DNA from: Orobanche coerulescens
Lineage: Eukaryota; Streptophyta; Magnoliopsida; Lamiales; Orobanchaceae
Assembly: GCA_033398695.1 (NCBI GenBank)
Contig: CM065801.1
Span: 6,076,001 to 6,140,000 of the forward strand
Length of the DNA: 64,000 nucleotides
Reading direction: 5' to 3'
Below the pieces are notes generated by a model. That model was not told where the DNA came from. It did no database searches and saw nothing but the letters and a program-made list of their open reading frames with translations. Each line of letters starts with the position of its first letter. The stretch's first letter is position 1. Positions 22,153-33,946 of the stretch are shown here, in pieces. The translations under genes and the position numbers were made by a program.

Positions 22153-23724
22153 CAGGGGCGGATCACAAGCCTTTCAACCGCGGGGGCCGAAGCTAATATC
22201 TTATATATTTTTAAAAATACAAAAGATACATCATCCAAAGTTATAAAAAAATATTGAAACTAGACGTTAAATATAAAAATACCAAACATCGCTCATCAAA
22301 GTGGAACCCGTCGATCCTTCGCGGCCTTGAAATCTTCTATAATTTCATCCAAATTAATTTTTTAATGAGTTCTCTTTTGATATACAAAACCGACTCATTT
22401 AGAAATTCATCTTTAGGGTAATATTAGTCTGTGGGCTTTACTCTTTAGGGTAACGAGGCATTCTGGCCGTGCGATGCACGGTTTTGTTTTCGATAAAAAT
22501 TTTTAACTTTTTTTATGTCTATAACTCAACTTTTTGTATACATTATTATAATTAACAAACGGTTTTGAGCTAAAAGTATGTATTTTTCCTTTTATTCCAT
22601 TATGCAATTAAATACAAAAGAGCGTAAATATTGGTTTCTCACTAAAAAATTTTGTGGGTTATTAGTAAAAAATAGAAAATGACAAAGTAATACTAATGAA
22701 CTAAATTTTCTTTCAAGGCCAAATTTTTGAAAACCCATAAAATGGTAGAAGCGACCGTCTTATTAAACCATCAACATTGACGTAAATAATGTCCGCATGT
22801 GTTGGCAATTTTTATCTAAATGTTTTTTATGATTTGTATTCATCTTTGTTTGTAAAAACCTTCTTGTAATAGATAAAGCCTCTTGTCTAATTATTTTATT
22901 TTGTTGTTCATTGTACAACACTCCGTAAAATATCCATTAATATCAGTGAACTAATATTGTTTTCTTTTGGATTTGTATTATTTTCGTTTGTATTAATATT
23001 GTTTGATATGCAAAGTAAACTATTTATACACACAATATGTAGTATGTAACCTTCCATAAGAATATGAACGGTCTATTTTAATTACTTTCAAAATGAAGCT
23101 ATTTATGAAAGAGAGTTAATAAATGAGTCAAAGAATTTTGCCACCGTTTGGGTCTTGTTTGGGTTTTAGTATAAATACTAATAAAGCTTTAATGAAGATG
23201 TTTGTAAAAGTTCGTAAAATTAACTTATTGCTATAGTTATGACAAATGTTATTACAAAATTCATAAAGATTTAAATCATGAATACTCAACTTAATTCAAT
23301 TAGTTGGACAATAAAATGAGATGAAGTCAAAAAGATTTGTAACGATTTTTATAAAAATGAAGTGATGGGCATTCAAGTTCATTCAAGTAAAGGAATTTAA
23401 ATCGTAAAAATTTAACATGAAACTCAATTTTTAAATAAATGGTAGCTAATTGAATTATAGAATTTTAATTAATACTTTAAGACATGAAACATTTAAGACA
23501 TGGATTTAATACTTAATATTATTTAATATATTAAATTAGAGAAAATAATTTAATATGAACTAATATTAAATATAAAAATATCCATTAATTAATATCATTA
23601 AGACTCCACAATAAATTTAAAGACTCAATCTTTATATATATAAGATAAGATATATCTATTAATTGTTTGCAAAAAAAGCTCAGGAGCCTTGGCCCCTAAA
23701 GGCCCCTAAGGGCATCCGCCCCTG
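22153..23724. mobile_element. Non-autonomous hAT-type DNA transposon, 1.57 kb
   Basis: The TIRs are CAGGGGCGGATC at the left and its near reverse complement GCATCCGCCCCTG at the right. The flanks carry the 8 bp direct repeat ATTTCCAG (22145-22152 and 23725-23732), the hAT TSD length. The interior is AT-rich, with no transposase recognised. A hairpin CCGTGC-GAT-GCACGG lies at 22467-22481. Confidence 0.85.
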
Positions 23725-23732
23725 ATTTCCAG

Positions 23733-25980
23733 TAACAATTTAGATGAAAAAAAATTAGAAAGTCCTAGAAAACCAGTCTATTATTTTTTACAAAGTGGTA
23801 TCCAACAACAATACATCTAATGAATAATTTGATCTTCTTTTACTCCTAGTTCACTTGCCATAAATCATTCGGTTTCTATGACTAGCTGAACTATCTAAGT
23901 TTAAACCATCAACTTTTATCAGTTTGGCAACTGAATCCTATCCAGCAAACCATGGCTTCTATGTGCAATATATGCCACACCCGAAGGCATCTAATGCACA
24001 CTAAGAATATATCGATCTTCCCAAAAAATACTACGCGACATACTCGTAAGAATTTAGATTTCAATTTTACACGAGTTTGATGGAGAGTAGGGTACCTATA
24101 ACCTCTTTCGAAGTTAGTGTTTGTTTGTGAGAGTATTCACAATATGAAGTTCATAGACTTTTCCTAAGTATTGTGCCTTGCGAATGACTTAAAATAAAGG
24201 AAATAAAAATAAAATTATAAGTCTCAAATCTCCGTCTTCTCAATGGATTGTCCTTGTTTTTCACCATATCTTACAAACTTATTACCTCATTGAAAAATTG
24301 TATCTACAATTTTTCTATTAATAATAAATAGGTCAAAATTCTTTACAACTCATCCACTCAAATAGATCGATTCAAACTCCATGAACTACATCACTATCAC
24401 ACAAATATGCATAATACATACATCCAACAGCACTTTAAATTAATTCAAAGTATTCATATAGTCGTCAATTTTTTAATTTGTTCATGGTAATTCGGTCAAA
24501 ATTAATATTTTCTTGAATTAATTTTCCCATTTAAAATAAAATACCATATTTATACTTTGATCAAATTAAATTTAATTTAAATCATGGGAAATAAATTTTC
24601 TGGAATATATGACAATATTCAGTCCAACGCTTCGGCAGAGCCTGTGGACTGGTGGAGACTGCCCGGGCCAAAACCGTCGAGAGTGTTCGGCAGTCGTATG
24701 CTGCCGGTTCGAGGACGGCATATGGCTCGTTGTTCGACTTTTATAATCTTGATATAAATCAATTTTCAAAAATAATTCAGATTTATTATTTAATATAAAA
24801 TTACTAAAAATATTTTTGCGATGATTATTTTGTTCTATCAATATGATTCCAAATTGTATAATCATCTTCAACCATGCATTAAGAAAACAATTAAAATCGT
24901 TTATATGATTGCATTGACCTTACTCTGATACCACTATTAAGTTTCAGGCCAAAAATGAGTACGCATCCGAAGAATAAAGGTGCACAAATCGTGCTCATTC
25001 GAATCCCGATCGAGATGACCAAGCATCATATAAATGAATAATAGTAAAAGTATCATACCCTTTAAGACATTTGATTTTATTGTTGATAAAGATGATGAAC
25101 ACAAATCGAATTCGTAAAGTTTCTTGAATATCCAACACCAAAAATATGATGTCTGTGTATCATGCGTCAGAAAGATGATCAGAGAAAATTCTCTCCTTCT
25201 TTACGGCATAAGACTAACAGCAATGGCGAATGCATGCCTAACCTAGCAGATTTTAGAGAAAAAAACAGACCCATTTCCATGTCAATTTCGATCCTTTCTG
25301 TTAACTTTGATTTGACAACGACTAAATTAATTTAGGAGTTTAGTTATTGTACTTTATCTGACAACTTCTGATCAGTTGTTAAATCATACACATATTAAAT
25401 ATTGATTTTTCTAATTTGGTGTTATTTGTTTTACTCATGAAGGAATTAATTAAACTTTTTTATTAATTGACCGGTCTTGAAATATTTTTTAAATACTTGC
25501 TCCTTTGGTCGAATATTTGTGTAATAGGATGAACTTATTTTTTGAAGAGCGTCCTAACACAAAGCTCACTGAAAAGTTATAGTTAATCAAATATTAAAAA
25601 ATAACTTAAAATAAAATATTGAATTGAAAACACTAGTAGCTAATCATAGGTGTAGAAAATCAATTTCATACTTATAGATGAGATAATGAAAGTTTTAACG
25701 CAAAAAAACTGTTTTCATCATATTCTATTACCGTCTGGTACCTCTAAGCACGAAGTGAGGATTTAAAATTGGACGCACAAAAATACGTTTATATATTTAA
25801 AAGTTACGAAAAAAATACAAAATACAACCTAAATATAGTAACAAAAATATCGGACAGTCACCGGGGCTTTCCAGATGCTTGGCAGACCCTCGATGTTTTT
25901 TTATAGTTTATCTGATGCACCAGTAGTATCTGGCTTCTGAATTCACCTCTGGCTCACAGCTATATAGTGGAGGGGATGTG
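23733..25980. other. AT-rich DNA with a PBS-like site and a GC-rich island
   Basis: No gene was recognised. On the minus strand TGGTATCAGAGT (24922-24933) follows CTTAATAG and could be a tRNA-Met primer binding site of a decayed LTR element whose LTR would lie to the right of about 24945. A GC-rich segment of about 120 bp (24625-24745) interrupts AT-rich DNA. Neither is certain. Confidence 0.35.
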
Positions 25981-27135
25981 TTCACTAATTATTTTACTAC
26001 CCGCAAGTGTACGGAGTAGATGTAGAAAGTGGCGAGCAATGTCGTATCAACAGAGACTAATTATTCTTATTGTATTAGATTGCAGTGTCCCCAATATTAT
26101 CTAGACGATCGAAAATTGATGATAATTTAATTACTAAAAAATCAAATTTAATAAATTAATAATAAAAACAAGTTTCAAAGGAGGAGGATTTGTACGATTC
26201 ATAAGTAGATTCCAAGAATAGGTTTCCATTGTTTGCTAGGATCAAAATATTTGACTTGTAATTAATGTTCTACTTGTCTTCCTAATATGACGATCACATA
26301 ATTCCTTTAAAAGTCTCTCTCGAGATGCAATTAAAACGTAGATTAAATAACCTATGATGACATATCCATCTACCACAAAGTATCTAACTCCAAAAAGTAC
26401 AAAAGATCAAAAGTAATCACGATCAATTACCGATCTCTCGATCTCGTAATTTGATTATGTCAATTAATTACGACCTACTATGGAACTCATCTATCGAATT
26501 ATGAACAATAATGTTAAGCATATAAAAATATTGATAAAGTATTTAAATATGAATAAAAACCAATTAAATGAAAAAGAAATTCAAGTAGATAATAATTTAG
26601 TAGTCAACTAGCAATCCATCACAAACAAGATACTCCCATATCCGGAATCTAACAAGTTTAGCCGGACATGGTGAAAAGGGAAGAAGAAACCCTACTCAAG
26701 TTCAACATGATTCAACTAATTAAAATAAACTGACAAATGAAGAAAGAAAGAAGATAAAACTAGGATGATAATCTCTCGATCTTGTTCCAATCCTTGCACT
26801 TGATCTCCCTTGATGCTTTTGGTTCTTTATTGATGGTGTTTCTAGCCTCGTTAACCCTTCTTAGACTTGATAATCCTAAAATTTGGCCTATGAGGTCCAT
26901 TCATAGCTGCCAAATAGGGTTTGAGGCTGTTAAAACGTGTTAAACTCGTCAAACAAGAGAATTAGCATCGCCCAGTGGCTTGGCCGTGTCATTTGACACG
27001 GACTGTGGCGAACTATCCCATAAAGTCATAAAACGACTGCCAGTGACTCGGTTGGGGCCACAGATGACACGACCCATGTTGTTTGACACGACCGTGACCA
27101 TGTTGAATGGTTTGGCTCCGTTTTCCAATCCTTCT
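25981..27135 (-). repeat. Athila/Ogre-like LTR fragment, minus strand
   Basis: On the minus strand the sequence ends with CCGTACACTTGCGGGTAG, similar to the end of the Athila-like LTR at 5597-5612. Its upstream part (26980-27110) carries GACACGG/CCGTGTC hairpins like those in that LTR, for example CCGTGTC-ATTT-GACACGG near 26985. The 5' boundary against the protease remnant is not resolved, and no TSD was found. Confidence 0.4.
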
Positions 27136-28559
27136 TCAGTCCGCACTCATGTTCGTGCATCGCTTAATCTCACGATCTCCGATAATTCTTCTACCATCTG
27201 GTAGACCAATGACATAAGGCTCACAACTAGTAGCACTACCCAGACGTAGTCTACTCAAACATGACTCGGAAATGAATGAATGCGATGCACCAGTATAAAA
27301 AATGGTACACACAGGTTGAGATAAAATTTCGAGTGTACCTGAGATCATTCAGGCCTCCAGATCGTCGGTACTCTTCATTTCATAAATTCGGGGCTTGCTA
27401 GTCCACACACCGGACGCTCCTGTCTGATGACTATGGGCTCCGCCTTTATTCGCTCCCATCGTTTTAAATGACGCCGACTGAGCAGCCTGATTCTGGACAG
27501 CTGACTGCTTCGGGGCCTGAGATGCCGTCGGAGCAGGTCTGGAATCTCTTCGGCAAAAACGGGCCTTATGCCCAGCAATTCCACAGTTGTTGCACGTGAT
27601 AGTCTGTCTCGGACACTTAGTGCTGAAATGACCCTATTCTCCACAGTTGAAATAGGTGATGGCCGAACTGACCGCTCGGGACTGAGATTCCGCGGGTTTC
27701 AGCGCCATAGGAGGTCTCTCAGAAAAAGTAGAGCCCGCACGAGGTTTCTTGAAGGTTGCCTGACTGCCTTCTGATTGATTATGATTCTTGGATTTCTTGC
27801 TAGCAGATGAAGGTTGTTGCTTAGCAATCTCCTTAGCAGTAAGCTCATAAGTAAGAGCTTTCTGAATGAATCCGGCCAGGGTGGTGCAATTGTGATTAAG
27901 CAACTGCATCCGCATACGAGGTTTCAACCTCTTACTGAAGTACTTGATCTTATCCGCCTCGGAGTGGATAATAGATGAGGCGAAAGGAAGAAGTTCCTGA
28001 AATTTCTCAGCGATGGTGAGAACATCATCGTCCGCTGAGGGGTCGGGAATGAGTAATTCTGATAACTTGGCCTCCCTGAGTGGGGCCGGATAAATCTCTC
28101 CATCATGAGGGTCTTAAACTGATCCCAAGTATAAGGTCCGTCAGTGGGCTTCAGAGATATCCACCATGAGTGAGCGCTCTTACCCAGATAGTAAGTCGCG
28201 ACTGAAACTTTGTGCCCTTCGGGACACTCCACCATAGCGAACAAATTCTCGAAATGCTCAAGCCAGTGAACAATATTCACCGGATCAGACGAGCCCTCAA
28301 AAGTAGGTGGTCTATGGCGAGAGATATCGCCAATGATACTACTCACACTCCTCTCTTGCCTCGGAGGTGGTGGCGGAGGAGCCTGTTGATTCTGAGCGGT
28401 TGAGTTCTGCATCGTGTCCATGAGGCGTGCCATATGAGTCATTTGGGCCATCATGCCCTGCATAAACGCGAGTGGGTCAACCCGAACACCTTCTGAATGA
28501 GCTGTGTCCCAGGTGCGACTCCCTGACAGTGAATGATTATTTCCAGGTGAATGAGTGAC
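27136..28559 (-). pseudogene. Gypsy gag C-terminal part and protease, broken
   Basis: On the minus strand this continues the gag whose N-terminus lies at 36993-37117, the two being separated by the 8.4 kb inserted element. It includes a proline-rich linker and a Retrotrans_gag core with YYLGKSAHSWWISL and YTWDQFKTLMMERF. It then has two zinc knuckles (near 27655-27612 and 27594-27552) and a retropepsin segment with TGASHSFIS. Lesions: a frameshift near 28090 within gag, a TAG in the first knuckle (27634-27636), and a Tyr codon (about 27295-27297) in place of the catalytic Asp that normally precedes TGA. Reverse transcriptase and integrase are absent; the sequence stops near 27136 at a junction with unrelated LTR-like DNA. 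It belongs to the element whose 5' LTR is at 37601-39980. Confidence 0.8.
28555..28559. other. TSD (GTGAC), left copy
   Basis: GTGAC immediately precedes the LTR start and is repeated at 36993-36997 directly after the 3' LTR end. Confidence 0.95.
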
Positions 28560-29244
28560 TGTAATATCCGCAATTTTCGGTTTTCGGTAAATTTCTTTTT
28601 TTTTCGGTCGGAGTCCGTTTTGACGACTCGATCGTGATCGTTTCGTCATTCTGAGAATGATTAATTCTACACTTTTTGACATCCGAGTTCGTTTCGGTGT
28701 CGTTTCGTTGAGTTCTGTGCTTTTAGCGACTTTTCCGCACTTGAGTTCGATTCTTGCGAATCTCGTCCGAAACTGTTGTTTCGAGTTTCCCGCAAGTTCA
28801 TTTAACGTTGTTATACGTGTTGTGAGCTTCGGTTTGATTATTCGTTGTCGTATGGTGATTTTCGGGCAGTTGGGCCATTTTCGTAATTTCCCAAAGTTTG
28901 GGGTAATTACCTTCCGTTGTCGAATTTCGAGCCTTCGGGTGGTCGGAATCGTGTGTTCTACTAGCTCTTAGATTCTTCTTTGTGAGTACTTCGTAACCGT
29001 ATCTTCGGTTCGTATTCAGGCTCGGGTTTCGGTGTCGTTTTGTTGAATTCAGGATTACTAAACGACTTTTCTAAGTATGAGTTCGACTTTGTTAGATCAC
29101 CATTAATTTTTGGTGACTCCAAAAATTATAAATCTTTGCAATATTATAGAACATCGAGTTAGCTTTCCAATGGTTCAAACGGTGAGTCAATCTGAGTCCT
29201 GACGAGAGAGTTATGGTCGTTTCATTTTGGCCGAGCACTTCCGG

Positions 29245-29473
29245 GAGCCTTTCGGCCGATAGGGGGTCGATAGACTCTACCGCGGCATTCTCGTATGAGT
29301 ATCGGTTGGGCTATCGGCCGACAGTGGCCGATAGGTAAATTTCTTCACCTTCGAACTTCCAGAGCCTTTCGGCCGATAGGGGGTCGATAGACTCTCATCA
29401 GGCATTCCGTATGGGTATCGGTTGGGCTGTCGGCCGATAGTGGCCGATAGGTTCTCAGTGTTACACTATAAAT
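29245..29473 (+). promoter_or_regulatory. CTATCGGCCGATAG cassette and TATA box, 5' LTR
   Basis: Two tandem units of about 115 bp carry TTTCGGCCGATAGG, CTATCGGCCGACAG, CTGTCGGCCGATAG and TGGCCGATAGG, ending 15-25 bp before TATAAAT (29467-29473). The CGGCCG core and flanking inverted TATC/GATA make hairpin-forming palindromes. Confidence 0.7.
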
Positions 29474-30475
29474 GTGTTGTTTTGAGCGTGAAGCTCATTT
29501 CCTTCCCCATTTTTCCATCGCGTCGCGAGAGAGAAGATATAGAGGGGAGAGTTCTTCATCCGGGGTCGATTTTCATCATTTCTTTTCGGTTGTGAGGCTC
29601 GGATAATCAATCTAACGCGTGTTCTACGGATCTTAATACTTGAATCACTCAAGGTAATATCTCTTGAAACCCTACCTTTTTGGATAATTGGGGATTTTGG
29701 GGTTTTGTCCGATTCTTTTCGTTTCGTTGATGGATTCATGATGAATATGATTATTCTTGTTGGTATTCTTAGTTTCCCTACGGATTCATGGTATATTTCG
29801 TGATTTTTACGGAATCGAGGGTTCGGTTGTGGTCGCCCTCGTTGTTGTTTGTACACGAATATACATGAATCGTAGGCGGGTTTCCGGGAGTATTCCATTT
29901 CCATAATCGTTTAGAAGTGGTTGTGATTGTGCTATTCGAATCGTTAGGTTCATTTTCGTCGGTTCCTCACGGTCGTGCTTGATTCTTCCGTTCCGTTCAT
30001 TGTCGTCTTCCTTTCCGTTAGCATCGGGCGTTCCAAGCTTCCGGTTGAGCCGTATCCGTTCGTGGTTCGGTGCTCGTGGTATCGAGGCAAGTACCTTGCC
30101 CATACTTTTCTCGTTTTATGGATATGATGATCGGTGGTCGTCATAACGTGTTTGTTTGGTTATTTGAAATGAAGTTTCAAAGGATTTCGGTTTGGCCTCG
30201 TTAAGGGCTTTCTTTCAAAACGAGTGTGATTTGTGAACGGTGTTTTGAGAATTAATTATGATTTGGTTATTTTGAACATTGAAGGATTTTATGATGATAC
30301 TCCTATTGTTTCAGTTATGGAATCGTGTATTCCTTATTTAAACTTGTTATTGTATTTTTGAAGAGTTTGGTAATGGTGTCGAGTTAATGGCCATCTCTAG
30401 TGAGTATTCTTAATGAACTTACATTCTTAGCATGTTAGTATTGCATGAGTAACGTGTGTGTGTATGCTCACTACG

Positions 30476-30600
30476 GGTTAGATCCGACGGGGTCTCGGTA
30501 GGGCTCCACGAAGCTGTGGACCGCGAGCTTGCTTTTAACCACTGTGGGTTAGATCCGACGGGGTCTCGGCAGGGATCCACGAAGCTGTGGGTCCGCGGTT
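30476..30600 (+). repeat. Tandem block downstream of the promoter in the 5' LTR
   Basis: Two copies of a 65-70 bp unit starting GGGTTAGATCCGACGGGGTC and containing CCACGAAGCTGTGG, itself a small hairpin. The copy in the 3' LTR is at 35871-35995. Confidence 0.8.
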
Positions 30601-31604
30601 AATTGTGGTGCATTTTTGCAAATGTGATTCGATATTGGCATTTCCGGAAATGAGTGATTTTGAACGGTTTTCATGATTGCATGCATTGACTAAGTGTGTA
30701 AGAGGTAAGTGTTCGTTTGGCTTACTTGGCTAGGATGGCACTGGAGTATTTTGTTGTTTGTTTTAAATCCTTTATTTGTGGATTTTGATGTTGGGATACG
30801 AACCTCCTGGTCGTTCTCGTGTACTGTGAGTTGATGAGATTTGGGGCTAAAATCCCAATGGTTTATAAAAGTCGTTTTACGGATTTGGGGCTAAAATCCC
30901 AACGATTTGGTTAATGTCATTTTCCAGAAAGTAAACCTTTGGGGCGGTGACCCCTTTTGTCTTTTGGTTTTCGAAAAGTAGGATTTGATAATCCTAAATT
31001 GTTTTCTATTAAAACTCTCGATGGCATTCTAAACCGTTTTATAAATTATTCCCATTGATTTATGATATTTCGTTTTTGAAATGTTTTCTCAAACCCTTGC
31101 CTCGGGAAGTACTTTTCGTTTCGTTTGGATCTTTGAGGATCCTCGGTTATTGTTATTCGTGGAATGTGGAGTGTATGGCTCGTATTTGCACTTTGTATTT
31201 GCACTAGCAAAACAGTGGAGTTTTGCTAACCCCCGAGTATTCGGGGGGTGGATGTCTGTTTTTGCATTCAGGTTTTGGAGCATAACACGAAGTCGGCACG
31301 AAGGATGATGAAAGATGATCGATACTAATCACATGAGGAACCGTACATCGTGTGTTGGTTCGATTGTACTTTATTTTCATTCTTTGTATTGTTCCGTTAT
31401 GCAGTGTAGTTGTATTTTGGTCCCCTGCGTGGGCATGAGTTGTATTTGAGTTGTATGTATTTGTGGAAAGACCAAATCGGTCTACTGAGTCAGTGTAGCC
31501 TTGAAGGCATTGTCGAGATGTTAAATGTTGATTACCAGCCTGGTAGATCCTCGAGGAGAGGGTCTACGGCGTGTAATATCCCTGAGTGGATTGGGGGTGT
31601 TACA

Positions 31605-33946
31605 TAAATGGTATCGGAGCTTAGGTTGAGGAAACCTAGGCTGTCGGGTCAAGTCGTGTTGTTTGAGTCTTGTTTCGTTGGATTGTTATCTGACTGAGTC
31701 GTGTCGCGATGCGTCGTTTGAGTTTGTTGGTCGTGATTAGTATCGTGGGGCGATCATCATCTTCGTGCGACCTGTGGAAGTAAGTCTCCCTTCTTTGTGT
31801 TGTGCCTCGTGTGACACGAGCTATTTTTATGATTATTTGTTAAGTGGTGGAATCCTTATGTGAATTTTGATTTCACGATATGTATTTAGTCGACTCTCGT
31901 ATTTGATTTATACGAGGAATGTCGTCGTTTGTGATGTCTTTTATTGTTGTTTTTGTCCGTTGTTGATGATTTTCGAATCGATTTGCACGTTTTACAAGTC
32001 TCTTGTGGAAGCTTTGTGCTTATACGCGTTTGACTTGTTCACTAGCCAGTGCGGGAGAGTATTTTATCAGTGGTTTTGTTCTGAATGTGGTATTTTATCG
32101 TTTATTTCCGTTTAAGGACATGTATTGTCTTGATTTTAAACGTTTTGATGCGTGTGCTAGGAGTTGTTTTAGTGAACGTCGGTATGTGTGAGTTTTGGGC
32201 ATTCTGGCCTATTGGATTTTTGAAAACCTTGAGTATCTTAGAAAAAAAAAAAAAAAAAAAAAAATAAATAAATTTCGAGACATACTTTTCAAATGAGTCA
32301 TTTTCTTGTGGTACATCCTAGGTGCCACAATGTATTTCAAAAATTTTCTACCTCGAGGACCAAAATATTTTGAGATATTTTCAACACTTTTATTTAGACC
32401 CGAGGGTCGAATATTTTGAAAGTTTTCACTAAGAGAAAATGTCCTCATTTTTATCAAATGTGATATGGTTCTCCAAAGTCTCGATAATGATGTTTCACAT
32501 TTGTACTTTTTGAAAGGTGATACTCAAGATCAATCGGTGTTCTTCTAAATTATTTTCAAAATGAGGTTTTCGTTTTTAAAACCTATCCATTCCCGTTTGA
32601 GGACTGGGTATGTATGTGTGATGTTCGCGTTGTCATTTTGATACTTTCTCCCGAGTATGATCGAATTGGCGGTGTGAGCGTTGAGACGCTTTCCACACAT
32701 TGGTTGTGCTAGCCCCTGTGAGAGGCGGAGTGTTGGTATTGAATGTTGTCGCCTCATGGCAATTTCTGCGTTGTCGCGCATGTGCGAGCTGTTAGAGCTT
32801 GATTTGGTATGACCGTGTGCATCGGTGATGGTTCCGTTATGCGTCGATTGTTTAATGTCTTGTTACCTTGCTCCCGTTTTTGTGAATTTCGTGGACGAGG
32901 TCGGAGGTAATGCCCGTACTATTTTGACTTCTGTGTTTTCTCTTCCCCAGTCTATCGATTCGCTCATGTTCGTTGGTACTTTATGAACCTGTTCGGTATT
33001 TCAGTTTCATCGTCCGAACGAGCTGTGATCTTGTTGTGGGCCGATCTGGTTATCGGTGTGACTTTTTCGAGTTCGGTTCGATTCTTGTGAACTTTGTTCG
33101 GGAGTAACATCATTTGGTTCTATTAGTTCTTTTATTCGAAGTGGATCGGATTTAGAACTCTTGTGTTTTCGACTTTGTCGACTCATCATGTTCATTGACC
33201 TTTTCTGAGTTTGTCCTGCCCCTTGCCTTTGTTGATCGAACGAGGGAGGTATTATTTCGGAATTTCTCGTTCGTCGTTGTGACCTTTCAATCGTTACTCC
33301 CTTTTCTGTGGATCTGGTGCGAGTGTGCATCTTGTTGTTTTCATCGGATCATGTTTTGTCTCGAGTCGAGGTGTGAACCTCGGAGTTGCCGGTTGAACCT
33401 TATTGTTCTTCGTGATCCGAACATGATCGTTCGATTTTTTTTGTTGTCTCGATCTTTGTGGTTTGATCGTTTGATTGTTCGGTTTTTGTCAATCTCGTTT
33501 CGTGATTGTTGAGCATTCAGACTCCTTCGAAATTTCCTTAAGTTCGGGAAATTAGTCTCGTTTTCGATCTTCCAACCTTTGGGCGGTGGAATTTCGTATT
33601 TGTTCAGCGTGTGGCTCATGTTTTGATCAACGTACCGTTAGGATAGTCAATCGTATCGATTTTCGTTCGTTGTGTTTTGTGATTGTCAGATAATTGACTT
33701 GGATATATTATCCATTTGATGACGCTTGTCACTTGTTGGTTTTATTATATCCCTAACGGCGACGTTGTGTTGGTCTCCGTGGAGCGTGTTTTCACGCCGT
33801 ATATTCCTTTGCGTTGTTTGCGACGTTTCGCCGTTGGGCGTTAGTTACACATTCTTGTGTGTCTCGTTGAATTTTTCCTGGCGGAATATTTCTTCTCCCT
33901 ACTTGTTTTAAGTTTCGGGACGAAACTTCTTTTAAGGAGGGTAGAA
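31605..33946 (+). other. Internal region of the LARD-like element, non-coding
   Basis: It starts with PBS TGGTATCGGAGC (31609-31620) and a TTAGGTT-GAGG-AAACCTAGG hairpin. It contains a 23 nt A-run (about 32241) and T/G-rich sequence, and ends with hairpin AAGTTTCG-GGA-CGAAACTT (33910-33928) and the PPT AAGGAGGGTAG. Open frames up to about 107 codons show no gag, protease, reverse transcriptase or integrase motif. Confidence 0.75.
33910..33928 (+). other. Hairpin upstream of the PPT
   Basis: Perfect 8 bp stem AAGTTTCG/CGAAACTT with loop GGA, a few bases before the TTTTAAGGAGGG tract. The equivalent in the second non-autonomous element (61656-61675) has the same stem and loop AGGA. Confidence 0.7.

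Larger units (their letters stand above)
28560..31604 (+). repeat. 5' LTR of the LARD-like element
   Basis: 3045 bp, TGTAATATCCGC to GGGGGTGTTACA. The U3 cassette is at about 29245-29450, TATA at 29467-29473, and a tandem block (CGGGTTAGATCCGACGGGGT, two copies) at 30476-30600. Confidence 0.9.

Noticed and set aside
24572..24871. Minus-strand frame over a GC-rich island in AT-rich DNA
   Set aside because: No recognisable protein, the start lies in AT-rich sequence, and no TIR or splice structure supports it.
24922..24933. A full copia element at 24-26 kb
   Set aside because: Only a PBS-like 12-mer was found; LTR ends, PPT and coding motifs were not seen, so it is mentioned only within a spacer entry.
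31081..31607. Open frames in the LARD-like LTR, repeated at 36458-37127
   Set aside because: They recur because the LTR is duplicated; no domain, and codons overlap LTR ends and PBS context.
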